Of a DNA stretch of 64,000 nt, positions 9,701-19,929 are shown one piece after another. Position 1 is the stretch's first letter. The number at the start of each line of letters is the position of its first letter. Below the pieces are notes generated by a model. The model worked only from the letters and a program-made list of their open reading frames with translations. It was not told the DNA's origin and made no database searches. The stretch covers positions 372,001 through 436,000 of the forward strand of contig SDOX01000006.1 of assembly GCA_004565275.1 (NCBI GenBank), in the 5' to 3' direction. Origin of the DNA: Nannochloropsis salina CCMP1776. Taxonomy: Eukaryota; Sar; Eustigmatophyceae; Eustigmatales; Monodopsidaceae. The position numbers and the translations under genes are program-made.

Positions 9701-12700
9701 GAACTGAGTGCGGTGTCGACGGGCTACCAGGAACTGCAGCAAGAATTGGAGCGTGCTCACAGGGCGGTCCACACGGAGAATCAACGCCTGAAACGTGCGG
9801 AGGAGGAAAAGGAGCGGTTGCACGAAGAGCTCGGCAGGATGGAGCAGCAGCACAGTGAGGAAAAACACCGTTTGGAGGAGCAATTGCGGGACTTGGGGAC
9901 ATCGTCAAAGAAGCACGACCAATCGGTGTCGGCCGGAGCCATCACAGAGGCGGTGTCGGCGGCAGTGGCGGAAGCCGGGGCACGCCACAAGAGTGTGGTA
10001 GAGAAGCTGGAAAGGGAGTTGCAGGACACTCAAATATTAGCCGGGGAGATTCCCGAATATCGAAGGGCTTTGGAGGAGTACCGCGTCTACAGCGAGGCCA
10101 TCCAGAGCCAGGTGGACGAAATGAGGGCCTACGCCGAGGGGCAAGCCCAACTCGTTGCAGAACTACAGCAGCAGCAGCAGCAGCAACTACAGCAGCAACC
10201 TCATGATTACGCGCATATTCAGCAATATCAAAATCAGCTTAACGGAGACCCGTCAATATTATCAGACGGGGCCAACATCTACGAGACGGCGCAGCCACCC
10301 GATCAGTACCAGCAAGAACAGCGACAAGTGGAGGAGGACCACGGTGCGGAAGGGCAGAAGCCACTACAGCAATGGCAATTACCCCAGGCTTACGCATCGC
10401 AGCCATCGATGCCATCACAGCACACCGAAGATCCTTCGCAGCCGCCTGCGCCACCTGCACAGGACGCGTCCTCCCTCTTTCCCGTCCACGAGGGGGGTGA
10501 CTCGGCCTCCCTATTCCCTGATCACGTCGATGCTGGCACGCCCTCACTTTTCCCACCCGCGCCGCAGCCTCACCAAGACGCTCGCGGTCCCACTCCTGAT
10601 GCCTCCTGTCTCTTCGAGGACCCGCACTTGCGTAATGGGGTAGCCGCCCCTCCACCGCCCCCTCCCTATCCGCATTCAGAACCCTTAGGTCACCCATCGT
10701 CTTCACTTCCAGCGCCCGCTACGCCTGCCGTACCATTTAGCGAATCGCTCCCCGGACAGGCGCAGGCCGAACAGAGCGGCGGCGTGGAAGAATTGCAAGA
10801 GCGCTTGGTGTGGATGGAGGCCCAAGTGCAGGAGGCACGAGCCCAGGCGGCAGAGGCCATTGGGGAGCTGGACCGCCTCAGAGCCTGGCATGCGGAGGAA
10901 ATGGAACGTCTCGCAGGACTGAGTGAGACGACGTCGGTAGAACGAGAGCGGACCCTGAACGAGCAACACCAGGAGCGGCGGCGGGCGGAGGAGACGGAAG
11001 CAGCGTTGCGGGCGGAGGCTGAGGACCTCAGGAGAAGTGCGGCTCATGCACAGGAACAAGAAATAGAGATCCGTCGGACGCTGCAAAGCAAAGAAATTGA
11101 GCTCGAGGCTTTGCACAAGGAACTTGCAGCAGCCACGTCATTCACGGCCCCGCTGCCGCCAGCGGCTCAGTCGTCGGAGGTGGACGAGGATGTCGCCATC
11201 ACAGCTACGTTACAAGGAGCGGAGAAAGATCTAGCAGAGGTGCGACAGCAGCTTGATGAGGTTATCAAGCGGGAAGAAGCTCTACACACAGAGACAAGCG
11301 ATTTACGGATGAAGCTCGAGGCAGCGCAACGCACGCATGCCGCGGCCGAAGAAGAATACCATCGGCAAGTGGAGGAGTTGCGATTCCAGTTGCAGCAAGC
11401 TCAACATCTCGCGAGTGAGTCGGCAGGATCGTTAGAAGCGAAAGATGGGCACCTGGGGGCTCTTGCACGACAATTGGAGGAGAAAGAAGGGGAAAAAATG
11501 GCCCTTGGTTTAGAGAACGAGCGTCTCAACTCCGAGATCGTCCACCTAGAAGGGCAAATATCCGGTCTGATGGGGAGAGAGAAAGAGCAGGTCGCACATC
11601 TGGAGGGGGAAGTTGATCGCTTGACGAAGGCGTTGCAAGAAAGCATTGATGCGGAGCGAAGGGTGCAGAATGAACACGTGCAAGTTTTGCGGGAGAAAGA
11701 GGAGGAGAAGACTGCCTTGAAGAGGGACGTAGATGCCTCCGAGGCGGCGCAACAGCAAGCGGTCGTGGATGCTCAAAAGGCTAAAGAGCAGCTGATTGAT
11801 GCAGAAAGGCGCATCGCTGTGCTGGAGGCTCAAATTGTGACAAATAAGGAACGGATCAAGGAGCAAGAGGGCGTAATCAATCATCTAAACATGGAATTAC
11901 AGGCAGCGACAGCAGCCGTGGAAGCGCTTGATTCAGCAGCAGCGAAGGCAGCTGCAGAAGCCAAGACAAAAGCTGAGGCTGAGGATGCGTCCAAACGGAA
12001 GGAAAGGGACGACACCCAAGAAAAGCGGGACTTGACAAAGGATGAGCTGTTGGCGATCCTGGCTGAGCGAGAGGAGGAGGCACGTCAATTCGACGAGGAC
12101 CGCGCGAACATCACAAGCGAGTTTCAGGCACTCGTTACCGAAAAAAGAAAGGAGGCTGATGCATTATTGGTGGAGCGACATGAGCTTCTTCAAAAACTTC
12201 TTTATGCCGAGGAGATTTTAAAGCAGCAGACGCGGACTTTGCATGGGGTTCGAGAAGAGCGAGAAAGGACCCAGCACGAGAAAGATGCCTGTATGGCCGA
12301 GTTTGCTGAAATGAGACGTAAATATGATGCTTTAGCTGCCCGACGCGCAGAGACAGCGGAGCTCTTGGACGAATTGGCGAACAAAGAGGAGACCACCAGA
12401 GAACTGAGAGAAAGCGTCTTGGCACTGGAAAGCCAACTTGAGGCTGCGTCCTTGGGATGGAAAGGTGTCGTTCAAGCAAAAGAGGGGGAGGTAGAGAATT
12501 TGCAAGCAGCGGTGGAGCTGAGCAAGGCCGAAGAAAGCCACCTTCGCGAAGAGTTTACCCAGGCCCAAGGCACCATTTTGTCCTTACTGGACGCAGTCGC
12601 CGTCGCTTCGCCCGGGACACGGCAGCGCGACGCGTACCAGGATGATGGAACTGGAGCCGACGTACCAGAGCCGTCCGTACAGCAGGACGGAGATCGAAGG

Positions 12701-15316
12701 GAGGAAGAGGGGGGAAGTGAGCGGCAGACGCAGTCTGCAGACGTTAGTAGATGTCAAACCGAGGAGCTCCTTGCTTTGCGGGCGCGTGAGAAGCAATGGC
12801 TTGATTATCAGGAGCGGCAAGAAGAGTACGTCGCCCAGTTTCAAGGGCAGATTCACGCGTTGAAGGAGGAACTGAGCCGTTCTCAGGCAGAGAAAACAGC
12901 GTTGGATGCAAGTAATCCCCGGACTGACTGCTCCGAGCTTCAGGATCTCAAGGGCGAAGTCGCAAACTTAACCAGGCTTGTCGCTCAACAAGAAGAGGAA
13001 GCAAAAGGCTCCGCTGCAATAGCCCAGGAATCGGAAACATTGCGCAGTCTGGTGGACAAATTGCAAAACGATCTTCGGTACTACCAAGATACGGAGGCTT
13101 TGCAACAGCGCACTGTTTTCACAGAGGTCGAGTCGATATTGACCTCTTTGGTTGCTCGGCTGGAAGTGGGGCTACCGTCACCTCCGCCGCCGCCGCGATT
13201 GTCCCCCCGGAGCAGGGACGAGGACCCAACCGGAAGCCGTCTAGTAGAGCGTTTACGCTGGTACGTCGACATTGCGACCTCCCAACTGGGGGAAATCCAG
13301 GCTGCGCTGGAAGCAGAGAAGAAGGAGCGCGACATCTTGAATGAACAGGTGCAAAGCTCCGCTGCAATAGCCCAGGAATCGGAAACATTGCGCAGTCTGG
13401 TGGACAAATTGCAAAACGATCTTCGGTACTACCAAGATACGGAGGCTTTGCAACAGCGCACTGTTTTCACAGAGGTCGAGTCGATATTGACCTCTCTGGT
13501 TGCTCGGCTGGAAGTGGGGCTACCGTCACCTCCGCCGCCGCCGCGATTGTCCCCCCGGAGCAGGGACGAGGACCCAACCGGAAGCCGTCTAGTAGAGCGT
13601 TTACGCTGGTACGTCGACATTGCGACCTCCCAACTGGGGGGAATCCAGGCTGCGCTGGAAGCAGAGAAGAAGGAGCGCGACATCTTGAATGAACAGATTC
13701 AGAATTATCGAAAAGAAATTAGCCATCTCTCGGAGACGCAAATAAAAAAAGACGAAGAAATTTGCTCGGCACACACGGAATTGGATGAGCTGCGCGTGCT
13801 CATGGCGCGCAGAGCAGAGGAAGGTGCGATGCTCCCTGAAACAGGAATGGGACGTCTGTCGACAGCGTCGAGTGGGACCACCGCAAACGCCAATGGCGAG
13901 ACTTTGTTACTGCAGGGGACGGCGATGGAATTGAAAGCGTTACGAAAAGATTACGACGCCTTGCGGCAGACACATGCAGTGGTACAGGAGGAAGCTGCCG
14001 CGCGTGTAGAGCGCTTGACGGATATGTTAGACGCGAAGGAGCAGATGGTCGCCACGATTTCCCGAGAGCATAACCGGCTCAAGAATGAAATGGATTTTGA
14101 GGTGAAGCTGAAGGCGGGCATGCTGGAAGATCGTGATCGAAAGCTTGATTCCTTGAGTCGACAGGCGATGCAGCAACGTCGTGCCCTCCAGCACCAGGTG
14201 GAAAAGCTTGAAAGTCGAATGCGGGCCACTGAGGAAGAGCGAGACGTCCTAGCGCAGCGCCTAGAAGAGTTGGTGGAGCGACACGGCACTGCGATCAGGG
14301 CCCGGGACAAGGCGATGGCAAAGCTTAAGGAGGAGCATGACAAACAATTGGCACCGCGAGGGCCAGGCTTTGGCGTGGGTTATCGTGCGGGGGAGCTCAC
14401 TGAGCACGCCAGCAAGGAAGCAAGGTGGAGGGAGAGGGAGGCAGCATTAGCCCGAGCCCAGGATCAGCTTGAGACATTGAAACACGAACGCGATCGCCTC
14501 CGTAAAGAGCTCCAAGAGGCTCGGAAGGGACATGCTGAAGCCCTGAAAGGGGCTCGCCGGGAGTTGGCGGCTGCATTGGAAAGCAATTCCGCCCTTCAGT
14601 TGGAATTGAATGGACGCGACATTCAGCATCAATCCACGCGTCGGGATTACTTGGCGCTTGAAGTCGAATTGTCGAAGAATACTGGTGTGGCTCTCCTGCA
14701 ACGTGAGACAGAAAATCAACTTCGCGATCGCGACTCCCGAATCCAATCCTTGGAGAAGGAATTGACTACCATAACCACAGAGCGGGATCAGCTTCGAAGC
14801 AAGCTGGAAGAGAAGTGGAATCGTGTCATGGGCAGAGGACGGAACCGACGACATCTCAAAATGGAGCAGAGAAGCAGCAGTGACGGACGATCCCGCGGCC
14901 AGGACGCCGATGGGGACACAGTCTCTGTGGGTGGTAGTAGTACCTTCGGATTTCCCCAGGGGGCCTTGATTCCATGCCCGGTACGGTCGCCCATGGCCCA
15001 GGCGCCGAACGACCAAGCCCTGGAAGAGGACCTCCAATTCTTGCAAACCAAGCTGTTGCAGCTTCGTCAAGATCTGTGCGAGGAGCGCGCTCTCTTCAAA
15101 CAACTAGAGAATGAGCACGAGGAATTGTTGGAAATTATGGGAGAGACCGCAACCGTGGATCATGGACGGCAGGAGCATGGGCAGGACGGACTTGGCGGCG
15201 GCCCGAAGCACCATGATGAGTATGACCAAGGCCAGGGCGAAGGTCACGCGTATTCCCAGTCGTTCGACGAAGAAGTTGAGCAATACTACTATCAACATCA
15301 GCCAGATCTCGTGTAG
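6757..15316 (+). CDS. USO1: Giant p115/Uso1-type vesicle tethering protein, frame broken at a G11 tract
   Basis: Golgi tether that captures ER- and Golgi-derived vesicles and promotes SNARE pairing. Residues about 20-730 form the armadillo-like p115 head: the stretch LLAFNEGFERLLAMIEDDGGL...THDCLRLMGNVV and the later HIKALSALLVGECVEYAG are characteristic. From about residue 760 to 2800 the protein is almost continuous coiled coil, broken by a Gln-rich stretch (nt 10159-10200) and a Pro-rich hinge with four SLF-type motifs (10463-10618). The tail has LENEHEELLEIM, as in p115, then an acidic/Tyr-rich end. The frame shifts inside the head at a G11 run (8401-8411); one G fewer gives one frame of 2853 codons. 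Vertebrate p115 is about 960 aa and yeast Uso1 about 1790 aa, so this is very long. A 348 bp in-frame tandem duplication lies at 13008-13696. The start is the first of two adjacent ATGs. Confidence 0.9.
8401..8411. repeat. Mononucleotide tract G11
   Basis: Eleven consecutive G, preceded by G7-ATG and followed by G-rich sequence. It sits in the p115 head where the upstream frame (ending ADLGGM) and the downstream frame (RRRLLLTWVTFLLEQ) must join. Both flanking frames are clearly coding. Read as Gly repeats on either side. Confidence 0.85.
10159..10200 (+). repeat. CAG/CAA glutamine-coding repeat
   Basis: A run of glutamine codons, mostly CAG, interrupted by leucine (QQQQQQQLQQQ) inside the p115 coiled-coil region. 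It marks the start of a disordered Gln/Pro-rich hinge between two long coiled-coil blocks. Confidence 0.8.
13008..13696 (+). repeat. In-frame tandem duplication, period 348 bp, in p115
   Basis: Copy 1 is 13008-13355 and copy 2 runs from 13356 to about 13696. The offset is exactly 348 bp (116 codons). Over about 341 aligned bases I count two differences: one silent change near 13143/13491 and one Glu-to-Gly change near 13293/13641. Each unit encodes coiled coil (RSLVDKLQNDLRYYQDTEAL), a short Pro-rich bend (LPSPPPPPRLSPRS) and a second coil (SRLVERLRWYVDIATSQL). The near identity at synonymous sites means a very recent duplication or gene conversion. Confidence 0.93.
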
Positions 15317-15716
15317 AGCAAAAAGCTTAAGCTCATCGGCATTAAGGGCACCTAGCCCAACAAAGCGATTTCCAACGACACTTTGGGTCTGTGTCTTTTT
15401 ATGCAACATTTACCACCGTTAACAAAGAATATTTCAAGTAAAGATATAACATGCTTAACGATTGAGCAACTCGTGCGCCTTGCCGGGCGCGGATCCACGA
15501 TGCGGGACGTCTCTTGACGCTGCTGTTTGTTCTTCACCTTCGCCCAAATGCTCTGAGTCGTCAATGTACACGCTAAGGCGCTCTTACATTTCAATGTCAG
15601 AAACGTATCTCAATTGCTCCCACACCTTACTTTAACGCCCATCTCCCTTTCAGCATATTGGCTTTGACACTCAGTCACCTAATAGCATGATTGTATGTAC
15701 ACAGATCATCTAGGCC
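15317..15716. other. Convergent intergenic region
   Basis: Tail-to-tail gap between the p115 and lipase genes, AT-richer than its flanks. It should hold both 3' UTRs. No coding signal or repeat seen. Confidence 0.5.
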
Positions 15717-18272
15717 TTACGTCATACTCTCTTTCCCTGTGGATGTTCCCGACAAAATCTTCTCCCGCCTCAAATCATCCGATTCCAGTTGTTGCTCAGC
15801 CGCCAGCCGTTGCCTCAACGCCGTCCCCCCCGACTGAAGATCCCATCCTATCACAGGAAAGACGAAGCACACACTCCCCAGTTGAAACATGACATGCGGC
15901 GCCAGAAAATCAATCAGCCCCCGCAGGGAATTCACGTTCTCTTCCTCAAACAGCTCCTTTGCGGATTTGGAGACATCGAGCTTAATTGGCACGCCTGCAT
16001 GTCGATAGCCTACCAACTGGGCTATAGAAGGAACCACGTCAAAGTCATTCCAAACCCGCAGACCTCCGTACGGCTGCCCACAGCAATCTAGCAAGCGACA
16101 AAAGGCAGCGTTTCCGATAGCGGGGGAAGCGAAAGTGACCAAGCGTGCTCTCAGTTCACAGAAGTAGACGGTGGCAAGCTGCGCCAAAGCCCCCCCCATG
16201 CTATGTCCCACGAAGACGACACTGTCGGTCGCGCTTCCCGCGCCGTCCTCGTCCAGGAGGAGCTCCGTCACACGCTCTTTAATCGAGTCGAAGGCCAGCT
16301 TGAACCCCCCGTGGACTTTCAGGGTGCCCGTTGTGTCGTCCGTCCCCGCCATGAGTTGCAACTGTTCCTGTGCGGCATTGTTGGGGTCAATGAAGGGCAG
16401 GAAGCCCACGGCCGAGCCCCTCTCTTCCTCTTCCTCTCTCTCCCCCCCTGCCCCCTCTTCTTCCCACCCCAAGGGCGTGAAGGGCGCCGAGAGGAAATTG
16501 ATGTCGGTCAGGACGTCGACCGGGTCCTTGGTCCCTCGGAAGATGACGTAGGTGGTGCGCTTGTCCGGCACAACCACTACGACCGCACACGCCTTGTCCG
16601 AGACCACGTGGTGGACCTGCAGGCGGGAGGCTGCGACCCCCAATGCTTTGGACGCGACGAGCGCGGTCCGTGCCAAGAGGGCAGGGTCGGTCTCCGCGGC
16701 CTTGGTCAGCGCCACGTTGTAGGGAGTGGTGGCCAGGAGAAGGGAGGAGTGGAGGTAGAGGGGGTGGTTGAGTTCCCGTAGCAGGGGGTCTGGCAGCGGG
16801 GTTTGGGAAACCAGTAGATCCAGGCTACTCCGCCAGTCACGTTGAGGGAAGGGCTCGACGCGATGGCCGATCCTGACGTTGTTCACGATCGAGGCCCAGG
16901 CCTGTAGGTCGAGCTTGACGGGCAGGCCCTTGGCGACTGCCCCTTCCACCTCTTGGAAAAGCGCGCGAAGTTGCGGAGGCACCATTTCCATGGCGATGGA
17001 AGCAGCGGTCTCCGCGGCCGCTGCGATGGAGGGTCCCGCCCCAACGTCGGTCTCGCCGGTGCCGTCGCCGTCTTGATTGTTCCTGGAGGCACTCCCCCCC
17101 CCTTGCATCAGAAGCTCCCGGGTCTTGGCCCATGTCTCGCTGAAATACCGGCTGGCCTCCAGAAGCTGCCACCGCTCAAATTCCAGGCGCAAACCCGCCT
17201 TAACGACCGCCTCCTCGCTCTTTCGCTCCTCCGCGGCCTTCGTCTCCATGCGCTCCCGTACCTGCTGCAACAGGCGGTCCACTCCGCTCTGCCCTGCTCC
17301 AGCCACAGGCCCCGAGCCTGGCATTGGGGCGATGGGCAATGTGGACATGGTGCCCTCTACACCCGCGGGGCCCACCGCAGGGTCCGGGGCAGAAGAGGGA
17401 GCTTCGAACCAACTCATGTCCTCCTCCTCGGGCACGGGCTCCGTGTGCTGGGCCAATGTCAGAAGATTCTTGAACAAACGGACAACACCTTGCTTCTTCT
17501 TCACCACACCCGCCCCGGGTGCGACACGGCGCGGACTGAAAAGAGGGGTGGGATTCACGTCTTCCTCCTCGTCCTCCTGGTCCGAGTCGTGGGGCGAAAG
17601 AGCCTTAAAGGGGAACGCGGGGAGGATGGGAATCTCCTTGACAATGTCCGGCTCCTCGTTAAAGAAGAAGATGACCCTGGCGTCGTGGTCTCTCCGCAAT
17701 GTCTCGATCTGCGTGCGCACACGCGCGGCGAAAGCGGCCACTCTGGGGTTCGAATGCACGTCGATGGTGTCCGCCACCCTGACAAGATCTGCCAAGGTCT
17801 GCTCCACAAGCTCCTTCAGCCCCGTCTTGTCGTTCCATCTCGACAAATATCGTTTCGAAAATTGACGGGAGAAAGTGCGAGTGACAGAGCGTGGGTTCAT
17901 TGCAGCTTGCGCGACTTGCAACAAGCCGATAAGCGTCGAGTTTGCCCCCTCTGCGGCTGAGCTGACACTACCCCCCAACGCACTGAGGTCGGGCAAGACC
18001 GGGGGAGTCCATGCCGCCAAAAAAGACGGTACAACAGGCTCTGCCAATGACTTCGCGGGTGGGACTGGTTCTGTGGGCGGAGCGTTGTCGACGGAGGAGA
18101 CCTCGGAGGGTACTGACTCCCGGGCACTCCACCGCCGAGAAAGGAGGCCGGACGAGGGAGGTTGAAATGCGGTACATGTGTGGGAAAAATACCACCCGAC
18201 GATCGCGTACAGTAAAAATAGCCGAGTAGTTTTTAAAGCGGAAGGGCATTGTGAGTATTTTTGTGATGCCAT
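15717..18272 (-). CDS. Class 3 lipase (alpha/beta hydrolase), probably plastid-targeted
   Basis: Predicted lipase acting on acylglycerols or membrane galacto-/phospholipids; the substrate cannot be read from sequence. The ATG at 18272 gives an N-terminus with a hydrophobic segment (RLFLLYAIVGWYFSH) followed by CTAFQPP, a secondary-plastid import motif with Phe after the cleavage site. An in-frame ATG at 18341 would add 23 very basic residues. The first 430 residues are poorly conserved and rich in acidic and Gly/Ser stretches. The C-terminal domain has TYVIFRGTKDPVDVLTDINF, the nucleophile elbow GHSMGG (S691), a candidate acid D745 in NDFDVVPS and candidate H793 in LAPHVMF, a complete Ser-Asp-His set in the usual order. 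Length 851 aa, single exon. The two sides of the C9 tract at 17094-17102 stay in one frame. Confidence 0.85.
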   Translation of the reverse strand: MASQKYSQCPSALKTTRLFLLYAIVGWYFSHTCTAFQPPSSGLLSRRWSARESVPSEVSSVDNAPPTEPVPPAKSLAEPVVPSFLAAWTPPVLPDLSALGGSVSSAAEGANSTLIGLLQVAQAAMNPRSVTRTFSRQFSKRYLSRWNDKTGLKELVEQTLADLVRVADTIDVHSNPRVAAFAARVRTQIETLRRDHDARVIFFFNEEPDIVKEIPILPAFPFKALSPHDSDQEDEEEDVNPTPLFSPRRVAPGAGVVKKKQGVVRLFKNLLTLAQHTEPVPEEEDMSWFEAPSSAPDPAVGPAGVEGTMSTLPIAPMPGSGPVAGAGQSGVDRLLQQVRERMETKAAEERKSEEAVVKAGLRLEFERWQLLEASRYFSETWAKTRELLMQGGGSASRNNQDGDGTGETDVGAGPSIAAAAETAASIAMEMVPPQLRALFQEVEGAVAKGLPVKLDLQAWASIVNNVRIGHRVEPFPQRDWRSSLDLLVSQTPLPDPLLRELNHPLYLHSSLLLATTPYNVALTKAAETDPALLARTALVASKALGVAASRLQVHHVVSDKACAVVVVVPDKRTTYVIFRGTKDPVDVLTDINFLSAPFTPLGWEEEGAGGEREEEEERGSAVGFLPFIDPNNAAQEQLQLMAGTDDTTGTLKVHGGFKLAFDSIKERVTELLLDEDGAGSATDSVVFVGHSMGGALAQLATVYFCELRARLVTFASPAIGNAAFCRLLDCCGQPYGGLRVWNDFDVVPSIAQLVGYRHAGVPIKLDVSKSAKELFEEENVNSLRGLIDFLAPHVMFQLGSVCFVFPVIGWDLQSGGTALRQRLAAEQQLESDDLRREKILSGTSTGKESMT

Positions 18273-18692
18273 GGCAGCACGTCTTCGTCGCTTTCGGTCA
18301 AAGTAGGGCATTCTCAAAGGATTGAGCTGCTTTTCCCTCATGATGCAGGACAGACACGCGCTGGCATGTCAGGCATAGACGAAGTACCAGCTCTGTGATG
18401 TGGTGTCCAACGTGAGTATTTCTGAAGGCGTGTGCGTACCAAATAAAGTGATTAAAACAGTGTCTAAAGGCGGACTTCCGCCGGTTTTCCTCTGTTCTAG
18501 CGATGCCTCCCTCCCTCGCTTGGGCTCCACTGCTTGAACGTGGTCACTCGACCTGCAACAATAACCTTTGGAATGCTTTCCACACGGGATTGGGCGATCT
18601 CCACAGGGCGTTTGCGTTTGCTCCCGGCCTTGTCTTCCCCTCGTCGCATTCACCCGGACATATTGGTCAAATCTTCTTCCTTACAACACGAA
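18273..18692. other. Divergent upstream region, lipase / IQ-motif ORF
   Basis: Contains the N-terminal extension option of the lipase (to 18341) and the presumed promoters of both genes. No convincing additional gene. Confidence 0.4.
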
Positions 18693-19181
18693 ATGGAGAC
18701 ATCTTCACCGCCCCGTCTCCATTCTCCGGCGTGCCTTATTCAAGCCATATACCGGGGCCATCGCACACGAAGACGGATTTGGCAGGATCCTCTCGCGGCC
18801 TACATATTTCTTTCAGCACATATCGAAAGGTACTGTGGCTTTTGGACTTCTTCATCGATGTCTCCTCCTCCTGACCACATCGTAAGCCAATTCCGGGCAC
18901 CTACCGCGAGGCGGGCCTTCAAGAGCTCAACATCATGCTCCAAAACCTCGACAGTCACCCATGAACACACGGAGTCCCAGGAAGGCTCAGAAAATTGTCC
19001 GTCAGATTCCCGTACGTTGCTTGGAAGCAATACTGCTTCCACTGCGACTCCGATGCCTCCAATGCCCTGCTTGCCTCCTGTCCCCTCCGTTGCGGCCCGT
19101 CGCAGTCGTACAGCCATCCTGGCGGAGCTACGATGGGTGAACAGTAGTCTGCGACAACGTGTGCGGGTACGGAGTCGTTGA
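18693..19181 (+). CDS. Small hypothetical protein with one IQ (calmodulin-binding) motif
   Basis: An open frame of 162 codons from the ATG at 18693; the frame extends upstream to an ATG at 18534. The only recognisable element is LIQAIYRGHRTRRRIW near residue 15, which fits the IQ consensus IQxxxRGxxxR and so could bind calmodulin or a centrin-like light chain. The middle is Ser/Thr-rich, with a Pro stretch and a short basic helical tail. The opposite strand of the same interval is also open (18800-19264), so the coding strand is not certain. No family assignment; it may be one exon of a larger gene. Confidence 0.4.
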   Translation: METSSPPRLHSPACLIQAIYRGHRTRRRIWQDPLAAYIFLSAHIERYCGFWTSSSMSPPPDHIVSQFRAPTARRAFKSSTSCSKTSTVTHEHTESQEGSENCPSDSRTLLGSNTASTATPMPPMPCLPPVPSVAARRSRTAILAELRWVNSSLRQRVRVRSR

Positions 19182-19929
19182 GGAATGGCGAGGAAGTTGA
19201 AAGTGCAGTATGACTGGTCGTTTGTATCGTGTTTGTGGCTCATATTGAAATTTACCGTAAACATACAGTTTCTTCGAGCGCAGAGGAAATTACAATCGTT
19301 GGGACATCATGAGGATGATACAGGACGAGCGATTCACTGGGAGTACTCAGCCCCTGCGGCAGCAAACTAATCGTCAGGGGGAAGTGAGCAAAATCTGACG
19401 AAGGTGGGAGTAGCGCATGACAAGCACGAGGCGCTGGCCGACTAATTTTGAGATAGTATGGGGGAACATTCTGTGGGGAAAAACTTATGTGTAGATACTG
19501 TCCGGAGAAGAGTGCTCACTCGTGCTGCCTCTCATTTCATAAAGTGGGAATGCGCACATCACTTGTCAAAGTATACTGGTGAATGTGGGAGCAGATACAA
19601 GGTTCTGAGGCCAAGTCAAATAAATGTGTCGATCCGCAACCCTTCTTCGGGTTCTCGCGGCTTGCATGGCAGTAAAGGCACAGTTTTACATCAGGCCTGG
19701 AAGCAATTCTCGACTACTTGAGTTACTCTATTCCCCTGTGCCATTTTAACTGATAAACGCCCACTGAATATTCAGCAGTTTCTTACACCGTGAGCGGTGA
19801 ATACAATACAGTCTTACTTTTACGCCGCGAGAAGCGAGACTCTTCCTACTCAGCCCCCTCCTACTCATACAGCCTAACAAGTCCAATCTCGCAGTGATCG
19901 TGCCTCTTTCCGGAGTCCCCCCAGGCGAG
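19182..19929. other. Intergenic region, nothing recognised
   Basis: About 750 bp between the IQ-motif ORF and the 3' end of the carboxypeptidase gene. Short frame openings (for example 19458-19721) show no domain or convincing composition. No tRNA-like fold or repeat seen. Confidence 0.45.

Noticed and set aside
16953-17960. 335-codon plus-strand open frame opposite the lipase
   Set aside because: Shadow of the lipase N-terminal half; no domain, and the minus-strand frame continues through it into catalytic motifs.
18800-19264. Minus-strand 154-codon frame opposite the IQ-motif ORF
   Set aside because: No recognisable motif, whereas the plus strand has a good IQ consensus; kept in mind because neither is strong.
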